This document shows, one piece after another, positions 53,754 through 62,074 of a stretch of DNA of 64,000 nt; position 1 is the first letter of the stretch; each line of letters begins with the position of its first letter. The translations under genes and the position numbers were made by a program. The DNA comes from Klebsiella pneumoniae (lineage in GTDB: Bacteria; Myxococcota_A; UBA796; SXON01): NCBI GenBank assembly GCA_945862325.1, contig CAMAXZ010000001.1:186001-250000 (forward strand). Direction: 5' to 3'. The notes below the pieces were generated by a model that was given only the letters and a program-made list of their open reading frames with translations, had not been told where the DNA came from and did no database searches.

Positions 53754-54692
53754 ATGTGGATCGCCCTCGCCATTGCCTGCGTCGTCGCGGAGCGCGAAGA
53801 GGCCGTCGACACCGACACATCGGCGGACACCGACACATCGGCGGACACCGACACATCAGCCGACACCGACACATCGGCCGACACCGACACATCGGACACG
53901 GATTGCCCCTCGTGGTACCGCGACGCCGACGAGGACGGCTACGGCGACCCGGCGAGCCCCATCGTGAGCTGCGACGCGCCGGCAGGGCACGTCGACAACC
54001 CGGACGACTGTGACGACACACGCGCGGATGTGTCGCCTGCGTCGGTCGACGTGTGCGCGGACGCGGTCGACGCCGACTGCGACGGCCTCGAGGCGGCCTG
54101 CGCGCCTCGTTCGTGCGCGGAGGCCCTCGCGGCGGGGGACCGTTCACGCCAGGTCACGATCGACCCGTGGCAGGACGGTGCGTCGTTCGACGTGACCTGT
54201 GACCCGACGGCGGACGGTGGCGGCTGGACCTTGGTGCTCGTGCGGGCGCACGAGGACGAGTGTTGTACCGGCACCTGCGACTCTTCCCCCGTTCCGGCCA
54301 CCGTCGTCGCCTCCGGGCTGCTCACCGAGGCGGATCGCAACGTGGCCCTCCCCGCGGCCCGGGTCGAAGGCCTGTTCGCGTCGGCCACGGAGCTGCGCGT
54401 GAACGGGCTGAGCACCCGCGCCACCTGCGGCGACGATCCGTTCGCGATCGTTCGGCCGCTCGACCTGTTCGCCGAGGCGAGCTGTGTCGCGTTGACGTCC
54501 GACCTCACCGCGGTGCCGCTGGCGTGGGAGGAGCCGGACTGCAACGAGACAGGCTCCGACTACTCGTACCTTCTCGGGCCGGCCGGCGGTTGGGAGACGC
54601 AAGTGCGCGACGACATGGGCGCGTGGGGCTTCGTCGCCGACGGTTACGAGGGTGTGAACTGGCCCGGGGCCGTCTGGGTCTGGCTGCGATAG
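53754..54692 (+). CDS. Lipoprotein with DT-repeat linker, MopE motif and fibrinogen-C-like start
   Basis: 312 residues. Lipoprotein-type N-terminus MWIALAIAC (ATG 53754 with GGGGGGAG upstream), then a DTSADTD linker (about 19-48). A Cys/Asp-rich module follows, with WYRDADEDGYGDPAS and DNPDDCDDTRADVSP ... CADAVDADCDGLEAAC, a MopE-type metal-binding motif. The C-terminal part begins CDPTADGGGWTLVLVRAHED, the start of a fibrinogen-C-like domain. That domain family binds glycans or proteins, so a surface lectin-like role is possible. Stand-alone gene; a partial copy-like sequence lies just downstream. Confidence 0.75.
   Translation: MWIALAIACVVAEREEAVDTDTSADTDTSADTDTSADTDTSADTDTSDTDCPSWYRDADEDGYGDPASPIVSCDAPAGHVDNPDDCDDTRADVSPASVDVCADAVDADCDGLEAACAPRSCAEALAAGDRSRQVTIDPWQDGASFDVTCDPTADGGGWTLVLVRAHEDECCTGTCDSSPVPATVVASGLLTEADRNVALPAARVEGLFASATELRVNGLSTRATCGDDPFAIVRPLDLFAEASCVALTSDLTAVPLAWEEPDCNETGSDYSYLLGPAGGWETQVRDDMGAWGFVADGYEGVNWPGAVWVWLR
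53808..53897 (+). repeat. 18-base tandem repeat coding DTDTSA linker
   Basis: Five contiguous copies of GACACCGACACATCGGCG (last ones slightly changed) encode repeated Asp-Thr-Asp-Thr-Ser-Ala. Perfect copies next to each other suggest recent slippage and possible length variation between strains. Confidence 0.9.
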
Positions 54693-54840
54693 CGTCGGAG
54701 GTCGGGATGTGCCCGATCGGGGATGTCGCGGCCGCCGGCGATTGCGACGACACTCGCGCCGACGTGCGCCTGGCGCAAGGCTCGCTGGAGGCTACCCGCC
54801 GAGCACCCGGCCCGGCGATCGGTCGTGAAGTTCCGAGGCC
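54693..54840 (+). other. Non-coding gap with a MopE-like gene remnant
   Basis: No complete gene. On the plus strand, 54747-54771 reads DCDDTRAD and matches the motif in the preceding gene (54006-54030) at protein level and largely in DNA, but without flanking domain or proper start. Probably a leftover of a duplication. Confidence 0.4.
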
Positions 54841-55482
54841 TCACCCCCTCCCAAAGTACTCCCGCACCCACTCCGTCTCATGGTGATCCAACACACCCTC
54901 CGGGATCCCAAACCCGGGCTCCGCCGCCACCCGCAACCACGCCAGGGTGGCGTAGTCCCGCTGGCTCACCACCGGGACACCGGCGGCCATCAGCGCGGCC
55001 GCCGCCACGCCCACCCCCAGTTGGTACCTCCGCGGCTCGTCAAAGCGGCACCCCTCACTCACCACCTGCGTGCCACACGCCCCGCTCATGTCGGTCAACA
55101 GCGCGAAGTCAACCCGGTTGCCCAGGGCGAAGGCCACCATGCCCTCGGCTCCCCGGAGCATCCCGGCGGTGAGGTCCGCCCCGTGCTGATCGAGGACCTT
55201 CGCGGTACCGGCCAGGACTGCGCGACCGTCCCCCCCATGCAGATCGGGCATGGTGCGCGGGGTGCCCAGCCCGGCGTCCTCTGGGCAGAAGGGCAGCAGG
55301 TGGACCATGGGGGTGGACGCGAACCAGCCCGCCTTGCCTCCCATGCCGTAGTCCGTCCCGTCCACCCCACAGCCCCAGCCCGCGATGCACCCAGACACCA
55401 GGACCCGCCACGGATCCGCCGCCGTGGGAACCCGCACGCCGGCGCGGGCGGTCGGATCGTGGGGCAGCCGGCCGTCACGCAT
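54841..55482 (-). CDS. DUF523 family protein (2-thiouracil desulfurase TudS-like)
   Basis: 213 residues. DUF523 signatures: VLVSGCIAGWGCGVDGTDYG near the N-terminus (Cys32, Cys38), HLLPFCPEDAGLGTPR (Cys66), MLRGAEGMVAFALGNRVDFA, LTDMSGACGTQV (Cys136) and AAGVPVVSQRDYATLAWLRV. Some DUF523 members (TudS) use three cysteines to hold a 4Fe-4S cluster that removes sulfur from thio-uracil; Cys32, 66 and 136 are the likely ligands. It has no signal peptide and appears to be a single-gene unit between two non-coding gaps. Confidence 0.8.
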   Translation of the reverse strand: MRDGRLPHDPTARAGVRVPTAADPWRVLVSGCIAGWGCGVDGTDYGMGGKAGWFASTPMVHLLPFCPEDAGLGTPRTMPDLHGGDGRAVLAGTAKVLDQHGADLTAGMLRGAEGMVAFALGNRVDFALLTDMSGACGTQVVSEGCRFDEPRRYQLGVGVAAAALMAAGVPVVSQRDYATLAWLRVAAEPGFGIPEGVLDHHETEWVREYFGRG

Positions 55483-55777
55483 CGGTGCCCTCGTCGTCGC
55501 CTGGCGTCACGGCCGCCGCCGCAACGTCCTCACGCGCCCAACCGAACGGCTTTCGCGCCATGGATCCTCGCGCGGCTCAGCCTAATTCGCCGCGCGGCGC
55601 TCGTCAGGCCCGAGACCGACGCCGACGTCGTCGTGTTGGATCCGGACACGTCGAGCACCGTGCATCGATATGTTCTTCGGATCCACGGCGAACACGGGCT
55701 CGGCGTGGCTGTTCGATGTGGCACCCTGACGCGCCTCGGGTCTGGGTGCGATAGGGGCGGCAGCGCGAGAGGAGCGT
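55483..55777. other. 295-base intergenic region without a clear gene
   Basis: No convincing coding frame with a start and family resemblance. A plus-strand fragment (DADVVVLDPDTSSTVHRY) looks like the tail of an amidohydrolase or similar but lacks a start and the rest. It probably holds promoters for the divergent flanking genes, plus decayed sequence. Confidence 0.4.
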
Positions 55778-56833
55778 GTGGGCGAGCCGCGGTACGAGAT
55801 GGTGTGGGATTGCCCCGCGTGTGAGACACAGGGACTGCTCGGGGTCACGCACCGCCACTGCCCCGCGTGCGGCGCCGCGCAGGACCCGTCGCGGCGGTAC
55901 TTCCCACCTGACGACGCGCGTGTCGCCGTCGACGACCACCCGTACCAGGGCGTCGACGTCGTGTGCGGCGCGTGCGACACGCCCAACGCCGCGAAGGCGC
56001 AGTTCTGCGTGGGTTGTGGGTCGCCGCTCTCGGGGGCGGCCGCCGCGGCGCTCCGCGCCGAGCAGGTGGCGGGCGCGTCGGGGTTCGCCGACGACTCTGC
56101 GCGCGCCGCGAAGGCCGAGGCGGACGCCCGTCGCGACGCCGACCGGGCGGCGCGGATGGCCGCGGCGGCGAGCGCGCCCCCCGCGGCGCCGGCATCGGGC
56201 GGGTGGGGCTGGGCCCTGCCGATCGCGGGCGGCGGCGCGCTGATCGCCGTGTGTTGCGGCGTCGTCGGGGCGTTCCTGTTCTGGAAGCAGGACGCTTCGA
56301 TCGAGGTGACCGGGCACGAGTGGTCGCGCACGATCGAGGTCGAAGCGCTCCAGTCCGTGGTCGACGAAGCCTGGCGCGACGAGCTCCCGGCGGACGCGCA
56401 AGACGTGCGCTGCCGGGACGAGCGGCGCGGCTCGACCCGCGTGCCGGACGGGCAGGACTGTCGCGACGTGCGCGTCGATCTCGGCGACGGGAGCTTCACC
56501 ACGCGCCAGGACTGCACGGCGAAGTTCCGCGAGGAGCCAAGGTTCGACGCCCGGTGTCGGTACACTGTGAAGCGGTGGAAGACCGTCGACACCGCCCGTG
56601 CCGGCGGCGCCGCGCTCGTCCCGGCGCCGGAGTGGCCCGCGGTCTCCCTGGCGACGGGCCGCCGCGAGGGCGCTCGCTCGGAGCGGTACGTCCTGCGCGT
56701 GCGCGGCGCCAGCGGCGACGACACCTGTGAGGTGGACCAGGCGCGCTGGGCGGCCGCCACCGTCGGGTCGCGGTGGGCAGTCGAGGTGGGTGTGCTGACG
56801 GGGGCGCTGGATTGCTCCGCGGTCGGGAGGTAG
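55778..56833 (+). CDS. Membrane protein with two zinc ribbons
   Basis: 351 residues. The N-terminal 90 contain two zinc-ribbon pairs: CPACE with CPACG (about 12-32) and CGACD with CVGCG (about 63-84). A helical Ala/Arg/Asp-rich spacer leads to one transmembrane helix (about 148-170, PIAGGGALIAVCCGVVGAFL) and a C-terminal domain of about 180 residues with W and charged strands (VTGHEWSRTIEVEALQSV, RYTVKRWKTVDT). The ribbons are cytoplasmic if the usual orientation holds. Start GTG 55778 with GAGAGGAG upstream. Family function not known to me. Confidence 0.75.
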   Translation: MGEPRYEMVWDCPACETQGLLGVTHRHCPACGAAQDPSRRYFPPDDARVAVDDHPYQGVDVVCGACDTPNAAKAQFCVGCGSPLSGAAAAALRAEQVAGASGFADDSARAAKAEADARRDADRAARMAAAASAPPAAPASGGWGWALPIAGGGALIAVCCGVVGAFLFWKQDASIEVTGHEWSRTIEVEALQSVVDEAWRDELPADAQDVRCRDERRGSTRVPDGQDCRDVRVDLGDGSFTTRQDCTAKFREEPRFDARCRYTVKRWKTVDTARAGGAALVPAPEWPAVSLATGRREGARSERYVLRVRGASGDDTCEVDQARWAAATVGSRWAVEVGVLTGALDCSAVGR

Positions 56834-56871
56834 GGGTCCACGCGTTAGGCAGGCTGCTCGGAGCACGACGG

Positions 56872-57717
56872 TTGAAGACGGCCCTGAAGCTCCTCGCGGC
56901 GGTCGTCGCCCTCTACGCGCTCGTCGCGGGCGGGCTGTACGCCGCCCAGGATCTGCTGGTCTACCCGGCGGGTCCGAGCGTCCCCTGGCCGGCCGGGCTC
57001 ACCCGCGTGGACGTGGCCTGGGGCGGCGGGACGGTGCCGCTGCTGTGGATGCCGGCCGACGGCCCGGCGCTCGCGTGGTTTCATGGCAACGGCGATCAGG
57101 TGGCGCACGTCGTCCCGTTCGGGGAGAGCTTGAACCGGCGCGGGCTCGCGGTGGGGGCCATCGAGTACCCGGGGTACGGCCTCGCCGAGGGCCCGGGGCC
57201 GACCGAGTCGCACCTGATCGCGGCGGCTCGGGCGGGGATCGACCGTCTGCGCGACCTCGCCGGGGGCGACGTCGCGTGTGTCGGACACTCCTTGGGCTCG
57301 GGGGTCGCGATGGCGATGGCCGCCGAAGGCCGATGCACGCAGCTCCTGCTGCTCTCGCCGTTCACCTCGATCGCGGACGTCGCGGCCGATCGATACCCGT
57401 TCCTCCCGGTGCGGCGCATGCTTCGCGACCCGTGGGACTCCGTCGCCCGCGCGGCCCGCGTCCGTGTTCCCACCTGGATCTTGCACGGGGACGCGGACGA
57501 TGTCGTGGATGTGTCCTACGGCCGTCGCCTGGCCGCGACGATCCCGCACGCCAGGTACGTGGAGCGGGCCGGGAAGGGGCATGTCGACGTCCTCGACGCC
57601 GAGACGTTCGACGCGATCGCCGCGGTGCTCCGGGCTCCGGAGCGGCCCGCCACGGGCGGTGCCGCGCTGCTCGAGCGGGCGCCACGCGCGCGCCGTGACG
57701 CCGCCGGCGCGCCGTGA
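56872..57717 (+). CDS. Alpha/beta hydrolase, membrane-anchored
   Basis: 281 residues. The N-terminus (from TTG 56872, CGGAG 9 bases before) is a signal-anchor helix (LKLLAAVVALYALVAGGLYA). The hydrolase fold shows the oxyanion strand LAWFHGNGDQ, AIEYPGYGLAEG, nucleophile GHSLGSG, acid in ILHGDADDVV and His in AGKGHVDVL. This is the BEM46/ABHD13-like group that often has an N-terminal membrane helix and unknown esters as substrate. It follows the zinc-ribbon protein by 38 bases on the same strand. Confidence 0.83.
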   Translation: MKTALKLLAAVVALYALVAGGLYAAQDLLVYPAGPSVPWPAGLTRVDVAWGGGTVPLLWMPADGPALAWFHGNGDQVAHVVPFGESLNRRGLAVGAIEYPGYGLAEGPGPTESHLIAAARAGIDRLRDLAGGDVACVGHSLGSGVAMAMAAEGRCTQLLLLSPFTSIADVAADRYPFLPVRRMLRDPWDSVARAARVRVPTWILHGDADDVVDVSYGRRLAATIPHARYVERAGKGHVDVLDAETFDAIAAVLRAPERPATGGAALLERAPRARRDAAGAP

Positions 57718-57735
57718 CGGCGGCGCTGGGCTCGG

Positions 57736-58668
57736 TCAGCCCCCGGCCCAGGCGAGCGGGAACGTGACGATGGTCGTCCCGGATGCCGTGGGCCACGCCA
57801 TGTCGTTCAGCGCGGACGTGACACACGCGATGACCGGGGCCGCCCGTACCTCCCCCGAGTAGCGGGGGGGGCTGGTGAGGCGGCCGTCCGCGCCGACGGA
57901 GACGCGCGCGACGAGCTTCCCGACCGCGCCGCGGCCGCACGTGCGGAAGGGCGCCGCCCGAAGGAGGGCCTGCACGGCGGCGTCGTCCAGCGCGCCGATC
58001 ACCACCGCGTCCCCCACCGCGACGGCGCCCACGCCCGCGGCGGCCGTCAGCGCGCCGGCCGGCACCGCCCCGGGGGGGCCGAGCGCGAGCGACACCCGCG
58101 CGCGCCCGGTGCCCCGCAGCGCGTCGAGCACACGCGCGGCGCGCCCCCATCGGACGTCGGCGTCCGCGTGCACGAGCACCGCCGCGCCGGCGTGGCGCGC
58201 CTGGTCTTGCACGGAGGCCGCGGCGAGGCGCGGCAGGTCGGGCTGCCCGCCCACGTCCGCGAGGGTCAGCGGATCGCCTTCGGCGGGGAGGAACACGATC
58301 GCGTGCGAACGCACGAAGACGCTCGCGGGGGACCCGACGGGGGTCACGGAGCCCGGCCGGTCGAGGGGGCGCTCGCCGCGGTCCGTGACAAAGGCCACGT
58401 CGGGGACCCCCGCGGCGTCCGCGCTCGCGATCACCGACGCCACGTCGCTGGCGCGCGCGTCGGGCTCCGCCGCGAGCCGTAGGGCCCTCACGCCGCAAAG
58501 CGCGCGGGAGAGCTCGGGGATCGGGAGGCCGGCGGCGGGGTTCCGCGGGAAGCTCGACCCGTCGACCGTGGCGGCGCCGGTGGCCGCGACGCGGAGGGTG
58601 GCGTCCCGCTCGGGGGCGCAAGGAGCGGCGGCGGCGAGCGCCAGCGTGCCGAACAGAGGCAGCAGCAT
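57736..58668 (-). CDS. Secreted protein with TonB/AgmX-like C-terminal segment
   Basis: 310 residues, signal peptide MLLPLFGTLALAAAAPC. The main body is Ala/Val/Arg-rich with no recognised family (DVASVIASADAAGVPDVAFV, LPRLAAASVQDQ). The last ~65 residues, CGRGAVGKLVARVSVGADGR ... VIACVTSALNDMAWPTASGT, match the beta-alpha-beta end common to AgmX/TonB-C-like myxobacterial proteins. A biopolymer-transport or periplasm-linking role is possible. ATG 58668 is chosen for its signal peptide. Confidence 0.65.
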   Translation of the reverse strand: MLLPLFGTLALAAAAPCAPERDATLRVAATGAATVDGSSFPRNPAAGLPIPELSRALCGVRALRLAAEPDARASDVASVIASADAAGVPDVAFVTDRGERPLDRPGSVTPVGSPASVFVRSHAIVFLPAEGDPLTLADVGGQPDLPRLAAASVQDQARHAGAAVLVHADADVRWGRAARVLDALRGTGRARVSLALGPPGAVPAGALTAAAGVGAVAVGDAVVIGALDDAAVQALLRAAPFRTCGRGAVGKLVARVSVGADGRLTSPPRYSGEVRAAPVIACVTSALNDMAWPTASGTTIVTFPLAWAGG

Positions 58669-58707
58669 CGGCTCGGCCTATCGCGCCCCGGGCGTTAGAT
58701 CCTGCGG

Positions 58708-59244
58708 ATGATCCCCCTGCCGACCCTCTCCGCCTCGCACGCCGCCATTCGCGGCCCTTTGGAAGCCGCCGCCCGCGACGCCCAGCTCAACTGGATGCAC
58801 GGCCTGGGCAAGCGCGAGATGGCGCGGCTGTACGAGCTCGGCGAGCCGGTCGGGCTCGACCACTTCGTGGGCGCCGAGGGCCAGGTGATCGAGCACGAGG
58901 GCCAGAACTCCCTCCCGCCCCTGATCGACCGCTTCGAGAAGCACATGGTGCGCCGTAGCGGGGTGCTTCAAGGCTGGAACAAGCAGGGTTTCGGTTGGCT
59001 CGTCGGCCCGGGGCACTTCACGCTGGTGGAGCGCGAGGGCACCACGGTGTTCGACTACACAGCGCCGCCGGCGGACGCGCCGGCCGGGTGGCCGCCCGTG
59101 GTGCCGAACGACCGAGGCCTGTCCAACCTCGTGTACGGCGGCATGGTCGACGTCATGCGCCGGGTGTCCGACCACATCGTCGTGGGCAAGGCCTACCGTC
59201 GCGGCAAGGATGCCGGGGCGTACTTCCTGCTTTATCGGCGGTAG
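58708..59244 (+). CDS. Cytoplasmic protein of unknown function
   Basis: 178 residues without a signal or membrane helix. Features: a helical N-terminus (MIPLPTLSASHAAIRGPLEA), MHGLGKREMARLYELGEPVG, IDRFEKHMVRRSGVLQGWN, a beta pair HFTLVEREGTTVFDYTAPPA, and a final DHIVVGKAYRRGKDAGAYFL. The alternating helix-strand pattern suggests a single compact domain. I do not recognise a named family. It is divergent from the AgmX-like gene and convergent with plsC. Confidence 0.65.
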   Translation: MIPLPTLSASHAAIRGPLEAAARDAQLNWMHGLGKREMARLYELGEPVGLDHFVGAEGQVIEHEGQNSLPPLIDRFEKHMVRRSGVLQGWNKQGFGWLVGPGHFTLVEREGTTVFDYTAPPADAPAGWPPVVPNDRGLSNLVYGGMVDVMRRVSDHIVVGKAYRRGKDAGAYFLLYRR

Positions 59245-59248
59245 CGCC

Positions 59249-59986
59249 TCAGGCCACGCCGCGCTTCGTGGCGAGCGCGACGACCTCGTCCCACACGGCG
59301 CGGGCGTACGCCTCGCCGTCGGCGTGGCCCTCCCGCGGCAGCGGTGGGCCGACCTCGAGCCCCATCCGCTGGGCGGGCCACACCGCAAACCCCGACACGG
59401 GGACGGCGTCCTCGGTGCCCCACACGACGGCCGGGAGGACCGGGATCCCCTCGTCGTAGGCGAGCCGGAGCACCGTGAGGTGCACCTTGGGGTTGAGGTG
59501 GCCGTCCCGCGTGCGCGTGCCCTCTGGGAAGATGTGCAGGTTGGCGCCCGACTTCATCAGGAACACCGCCTCCTTCGGCACCCGGACGCGGTCCGCCCGC
59601 TTCGTCCGATCGAAGAAGATCGCCCCGCTGAGCCACCCGTTGAGCCCGAAGAACGGCAGGTACGCGACCTCCTTCTTCGAGATGCCCTGGCTCGCGGTGA
59701 GGTAGATGAGCAGGCCGACGTCGGCCCACGACCGGTGGTTGCAGACGACGAGGTAGCCCCCCTTCTTCGGCAGGTTCTCGAGGCCGACCGCGTTCACCCG
59801 CGACAGCAGCACGACGTACGTGCACCACCACCCGAAGAAGCGCGCTCCCCAGATGGCGAAGCGCTCGCGGCGGCCGCGGGGCAGCACGGCGAACGGCCAG
59901 ATCGGCATGCTGGTCAGGGCGGCGCCGAGCATCATGACCGTCAACGCCCACGTCGCGTACAGGGCTCCGGTGAGACGCTTCACCAT
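59249..59986 (-). CDS. plsC: 1-acyl-sn-glycerol-3-phosphate acyltransferase (PlsC family)
   Basis: 245 residues. Two N-terminal hydrophobic segments (about 8-30 and 42-60) anchor the protein in the inner membrane. The acyltransferase motif NHRSWAD (NHx4D), the GAIFFDR motif II region, FPEGTRTRDG and the VLPAVVWGTEDAV motif are in proper order. The enzyme acylates lysophosphatidate in phospholipid synthesis. It has the usual length and seems to be a single gene. Confidence 0.92.
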   Translation of the reverse strand: MVKRLTGALYATWALTVMMLGAALTSMPIWPFAVLPRGRRERFAIWGARFFGWWCTYVVLLSRVNAVGLENLPKKGGYLVVCNHRSWADVGLLIYLTASQGISKKEVAYLPFFGLNGWLSGAIFFDRTKRADRVRVPKEAVFLMKSGANLHIFPEGTRTRDGHLNPKVHLTVLRLAYDEGIPVLPAVVWGTEDAVPVSGFAVWPAQRMGLEVGPPLPREGHADGEAYARAVWDEVVALATKRGVA

Positions 59987-60041
59987 CGGGCTGCTACCAC
60001 ACCTCTGTCGCCGCCGTTAACGAGCCGTAGAGCGGGGTCCC

Positions 60042-60296
60042 ATGTTCGAGGCAACCGAGATCGAGCGTCTCATCCAAGAGGCGTTGCCGGGCAGCGTGGC
60101 CCGCGTGTCCGACGACGCCAATGACGGCGAGCACTTCTCTGCCGAAGTGATGAGCCCCAACTTCGTCGGCCTGTCGCTGGTGAAGCAGCACCAGGCCGTG
60201 TACGCGGCGCTGGGCGCGCGCATGGGTGGCGCGATCCACGCGCTCGCCCTCAAGACCTTCACGCCCGAAGCCTGGGCCAAAGCGGGGAAATCATGA
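60042..60296 (+). CDS. BolA-family protein
   Basis: 84 residues. BolA fold: IERLIQEALPGSVARVSDD, the FSAEVMSPNFVGLSLVKQHQ segment with the conserved His, YAALGARMGGAIHALALKTF with the second His and the terminal helix. BolA proteins bind a 2Fe-2S cluster together with CGFS glutaredoxins. The adjoining gene, overlapping by ATGA, encodes exactly that partner, so a BolA-Grx complex for Fe-S cluster trafficking is expected. Confidence 0.93.
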   Translation: MFEATEIERLIQEALPGSVARVSDDANDGEHFSAEVMSPNFVGLSLVKQHQAVYAALGARMGGAIHALALKTFTPEAWAKAGKS

Positions 60297-60610
60297 GCTC
60301 TCAGGACCGTGTCAAGCAGATCGTCACGTCCGCCGACGTCGTGCTCTTCATGAAGGGCAACCGGATGTTCCCGCAGTGCGGGTTCTCCGCGCGCGCCATC
60401 GAGGTCCTCCGGGCGGCGGGCGCCGGGCAGTTCCAGACGGTCGACGTGCTGGCCGACCCGGACATCCGTCAGGGCGTGAAGGAGTTCAGCAACTGGCCCA
60501 CGATCCCGCAGCTGTACGTGCGGGGCGAGTTCGTGGGCGGCTCGGACATCATGATGGAGCTCTACCAGAGCGGCGAGCTCCAGAAGATGCTGGCTCCGCC
60601 GTCCACCTGA
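60293..60610 (+). CDS. grxD: Monothiol glutaredoxin (Grx4/GrxD, CGFS type)
   Basis: 105 residues with MKGNRMFPQCGFSARAIEVL (CGFS with Cys29), NWPTIPQLYVRGEFVGGSDI with the TIPQ cis-Pro and GGSD glutathione site. CGFS glutaredoxins bind and transfer a 2Fe-2S cluster with glutathione, commonly with BolA. Its ATG overlaps the bolA stop. Complete and typical in length. Confidence 0.95.
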   Translation: MSSQDRVKQIVTSADVVLFMKGNRMFPQCGFSARAIEVLRAAGAGQFQTVDVLADPDIRQGVKEFSNWPTIPQLYVRGEFVGGSDIMMELYQSGELQKMLAPPST

Positions 60611-60627
60611 AGGGGTAGGATGCGGCC

Positions 60628-61323
60628 GTGATCGTCATCCCGGCGCGCAATGAGGGGCCGAGGGTCGGCGCGGTCGTGCGGGCCGCGCGCGCCGCGGTGC
60701 CGGACATGGACATCGTGGTGGTGGCGAACGCGTCCACGGACGACACCGCCGAACAAGCCCGTCGCGCCGGGGCCATCGTGCTGACGTCCACGGCTCCGGG
60801 CTACGCGCGGGCCCTACGGCTCGGCTTCGATCTCGCCCTCGCCCGCGGCGCCTCCCGCGTGGTCCAGATGGACGCCGACGGGCAGCACCCGGCCGAGGCG
60901 GTGCCCGGGCTCCTCGAGGCCCTCGAGCGCGCCGACGTCGTGGTCGGGAGCCGCTTCGTCGCTCCGGTCGGCTACGTCATGCCGCCGCTCCGCCGAGCGG
61001 CCGTGCGCGCCCTGGGCGCCTGGGCGACCGTGTGCGCCGGCGCGCCGCTGCGCGACGTGACGAGCGGGCTCCGGGCGTGGCGCGCCCCGGCCCTCGCGGC
61101 GATGCTGCCGGACTTTCCTACCGATGTCGCCGACGCGAACCTGCTCGTACGAGCCGTGCGTCGCGGCTACCGAGTGGCGGAGGTGCCCGTGGCGATGCGC
61201 GCGCGGTCCGGCGGGCGGTCGCAGCACGGCGGCCCGGCGAGCGTGATGTTCGCCGCGCGCATGGTCGCCTTGACCGCCCGCGAGGCGTGGGCGACGGGCC
61301 CGCTCAGGGAGCTGCGAGGCTGA
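60628..61323 (+). CDS. Family 2 glycosyltransferase (dolichol-phosphate-mannose-synthase-like)
   Basis: 231 residues. GT2 fold: MIVIPARNEGPRVGAVV, VVVANASTDDTAEQARRAGA, then the DXD-type MDADGQHPAEAV and VVGSRFVAPVG, and late TSGLRAWRAPALAAML. The order matches DPM1/DPG synthase-like enzymes that transfer sugars to polyprenyl phosphate; the trailing helices are too short for membrane anchors. Start GTG 60628, 17 bases after grxD. The 3' end overlaps the convergent lipoprotein by 20 bases. Confidence 0.87.
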   Translation: MIVIPARNEGPRVGAVVRAARAAVPDMDIVVVANASTDDTAEQARRAGAIVLTSTAPGYARALRLGFDLALARGASRVVQMDADGQHPAEAVPGLLEALERADVVVGSRFVAPVGYVMPPLRRAAVRALGAWATVCAGAPLRDVTSGLRAWRAPALAAMLPDFPTDVADANLLVRAVRRGYRVAEVPVAMRARSGGRSQHGGPASVMFAARMVALTAREAWATGPLRELRG

Positions 61324-62074
61324 CCCCGGCCGCGGCGTCGAACGCGACGAGCACCCCGCGCGGCACCCCGGGATCGCCCACGAGGTAGGTGCCGGCGCCC
61401 ACCGCCGCCGCGCCAACGTAGCGGTGGAGTCGCCCGCCTACGGTCTGTTCGACGACTTCGGCGGCGCCGAGGGGCGTGGCCACGGGCACCGGCGCGCCGT
61501 CCACGAAGCGCACACCGGCGTAGACCCATGGCTCGAGCTCGGTGACCCGCACGCCGTCGTCGAACCTCGCCGGGCCGTTGGGCACCAGCGGCACGATCGA
61601 CCACCCCAGCGCCGGGCCGACGAGCACCAGGGCGTCGTCTCCGGAGATCGTGGGGAGGTCGCTCGGAAGTTCGACGGGGAGCCGGACCGTGGTCGTCGCG
61701 CCGACCGGCCGAAGCTCGTCCACGGTGGTGTTCGGCAGGAGCGGGCGCAGGGCGCCGTCCGACCAGCGCCACACGCCGTCCTCGCTCGCGGCGGGCCACA
61801 CGCGCACGGTGCGCTCGGCGCCGGGGCGGAGGGTCACGACGTCCAGCGCCGCCCAGGGGGCCGCGAGGGTGAGCGTGTGGGGGTGGTCGCAGAGGGGAGG
61901 GGTGTCGGCGCGGCCGGAGGCGTTGGTCTGCCCGTCGATCGGGGGGCAGAGCGCGCGTGGCGGGTCTGGCGTGAGGGTGAAGCGCGCGGCGACCGGGGCG
62001 CCGGTGCGGCCGTCGAGCAGGGTCAGCGCGGCGCCTTGCGAAGGCGCGCAGGCGAACAGCAGGGCGAGGATCAC
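61304..62074 (-). CDS. Predicted lipoprotein of unknown function
   Basis: 256 residues beginning at GTG 62074, which overlaps the pyrF stop (GTGA). Signal MILALLFAC. The first part has LTLLDGRTGAPVAARFTLTP, a carboxypeptidase-regulatory-like or SpaA-like strand pattern, followed by beta-rich segments (VDELRPVGATTTVRLPVELP, GALRPLLPNTTVDEL, LVFDGVR-type turns). The C-terminus is Gly/Val-rich (YLVGDPGVPRGVLVAFDAAA). No enzyme motif. Cotranscribed with pyrF by arrangement only. Confidence 0.65.
   Translation of the reverse strand: MILALLFACAPSQGAALTLLDGRTGAPVAARFTLTPDPPRALCPPIDGQTNASGRADTPPLCDHPHTLTLAAPWAALDVVTLRPGAERTVRVWPAASEDGVWRWSDGALRPLLPNTTVDELRPVGATTTVRLPVELPSDLPTISGDDALVLVGPALGWSIVPLVPNGPARFDDGVRVTELEPWVYAGVRFVDGAPVPVATPLGAAEVVEQTVGGRLHRYVGAAAVGAGTYLVGDPGVPRGVLVAFDAAAGVSLAAP

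Noticed and set aside
53808-53897. Regular direct repeats resembling a CRISPR array
   Set aside because: The 18-base units are contiguous with no spacers and are in frame as an Asp/Thr/Ser linker.
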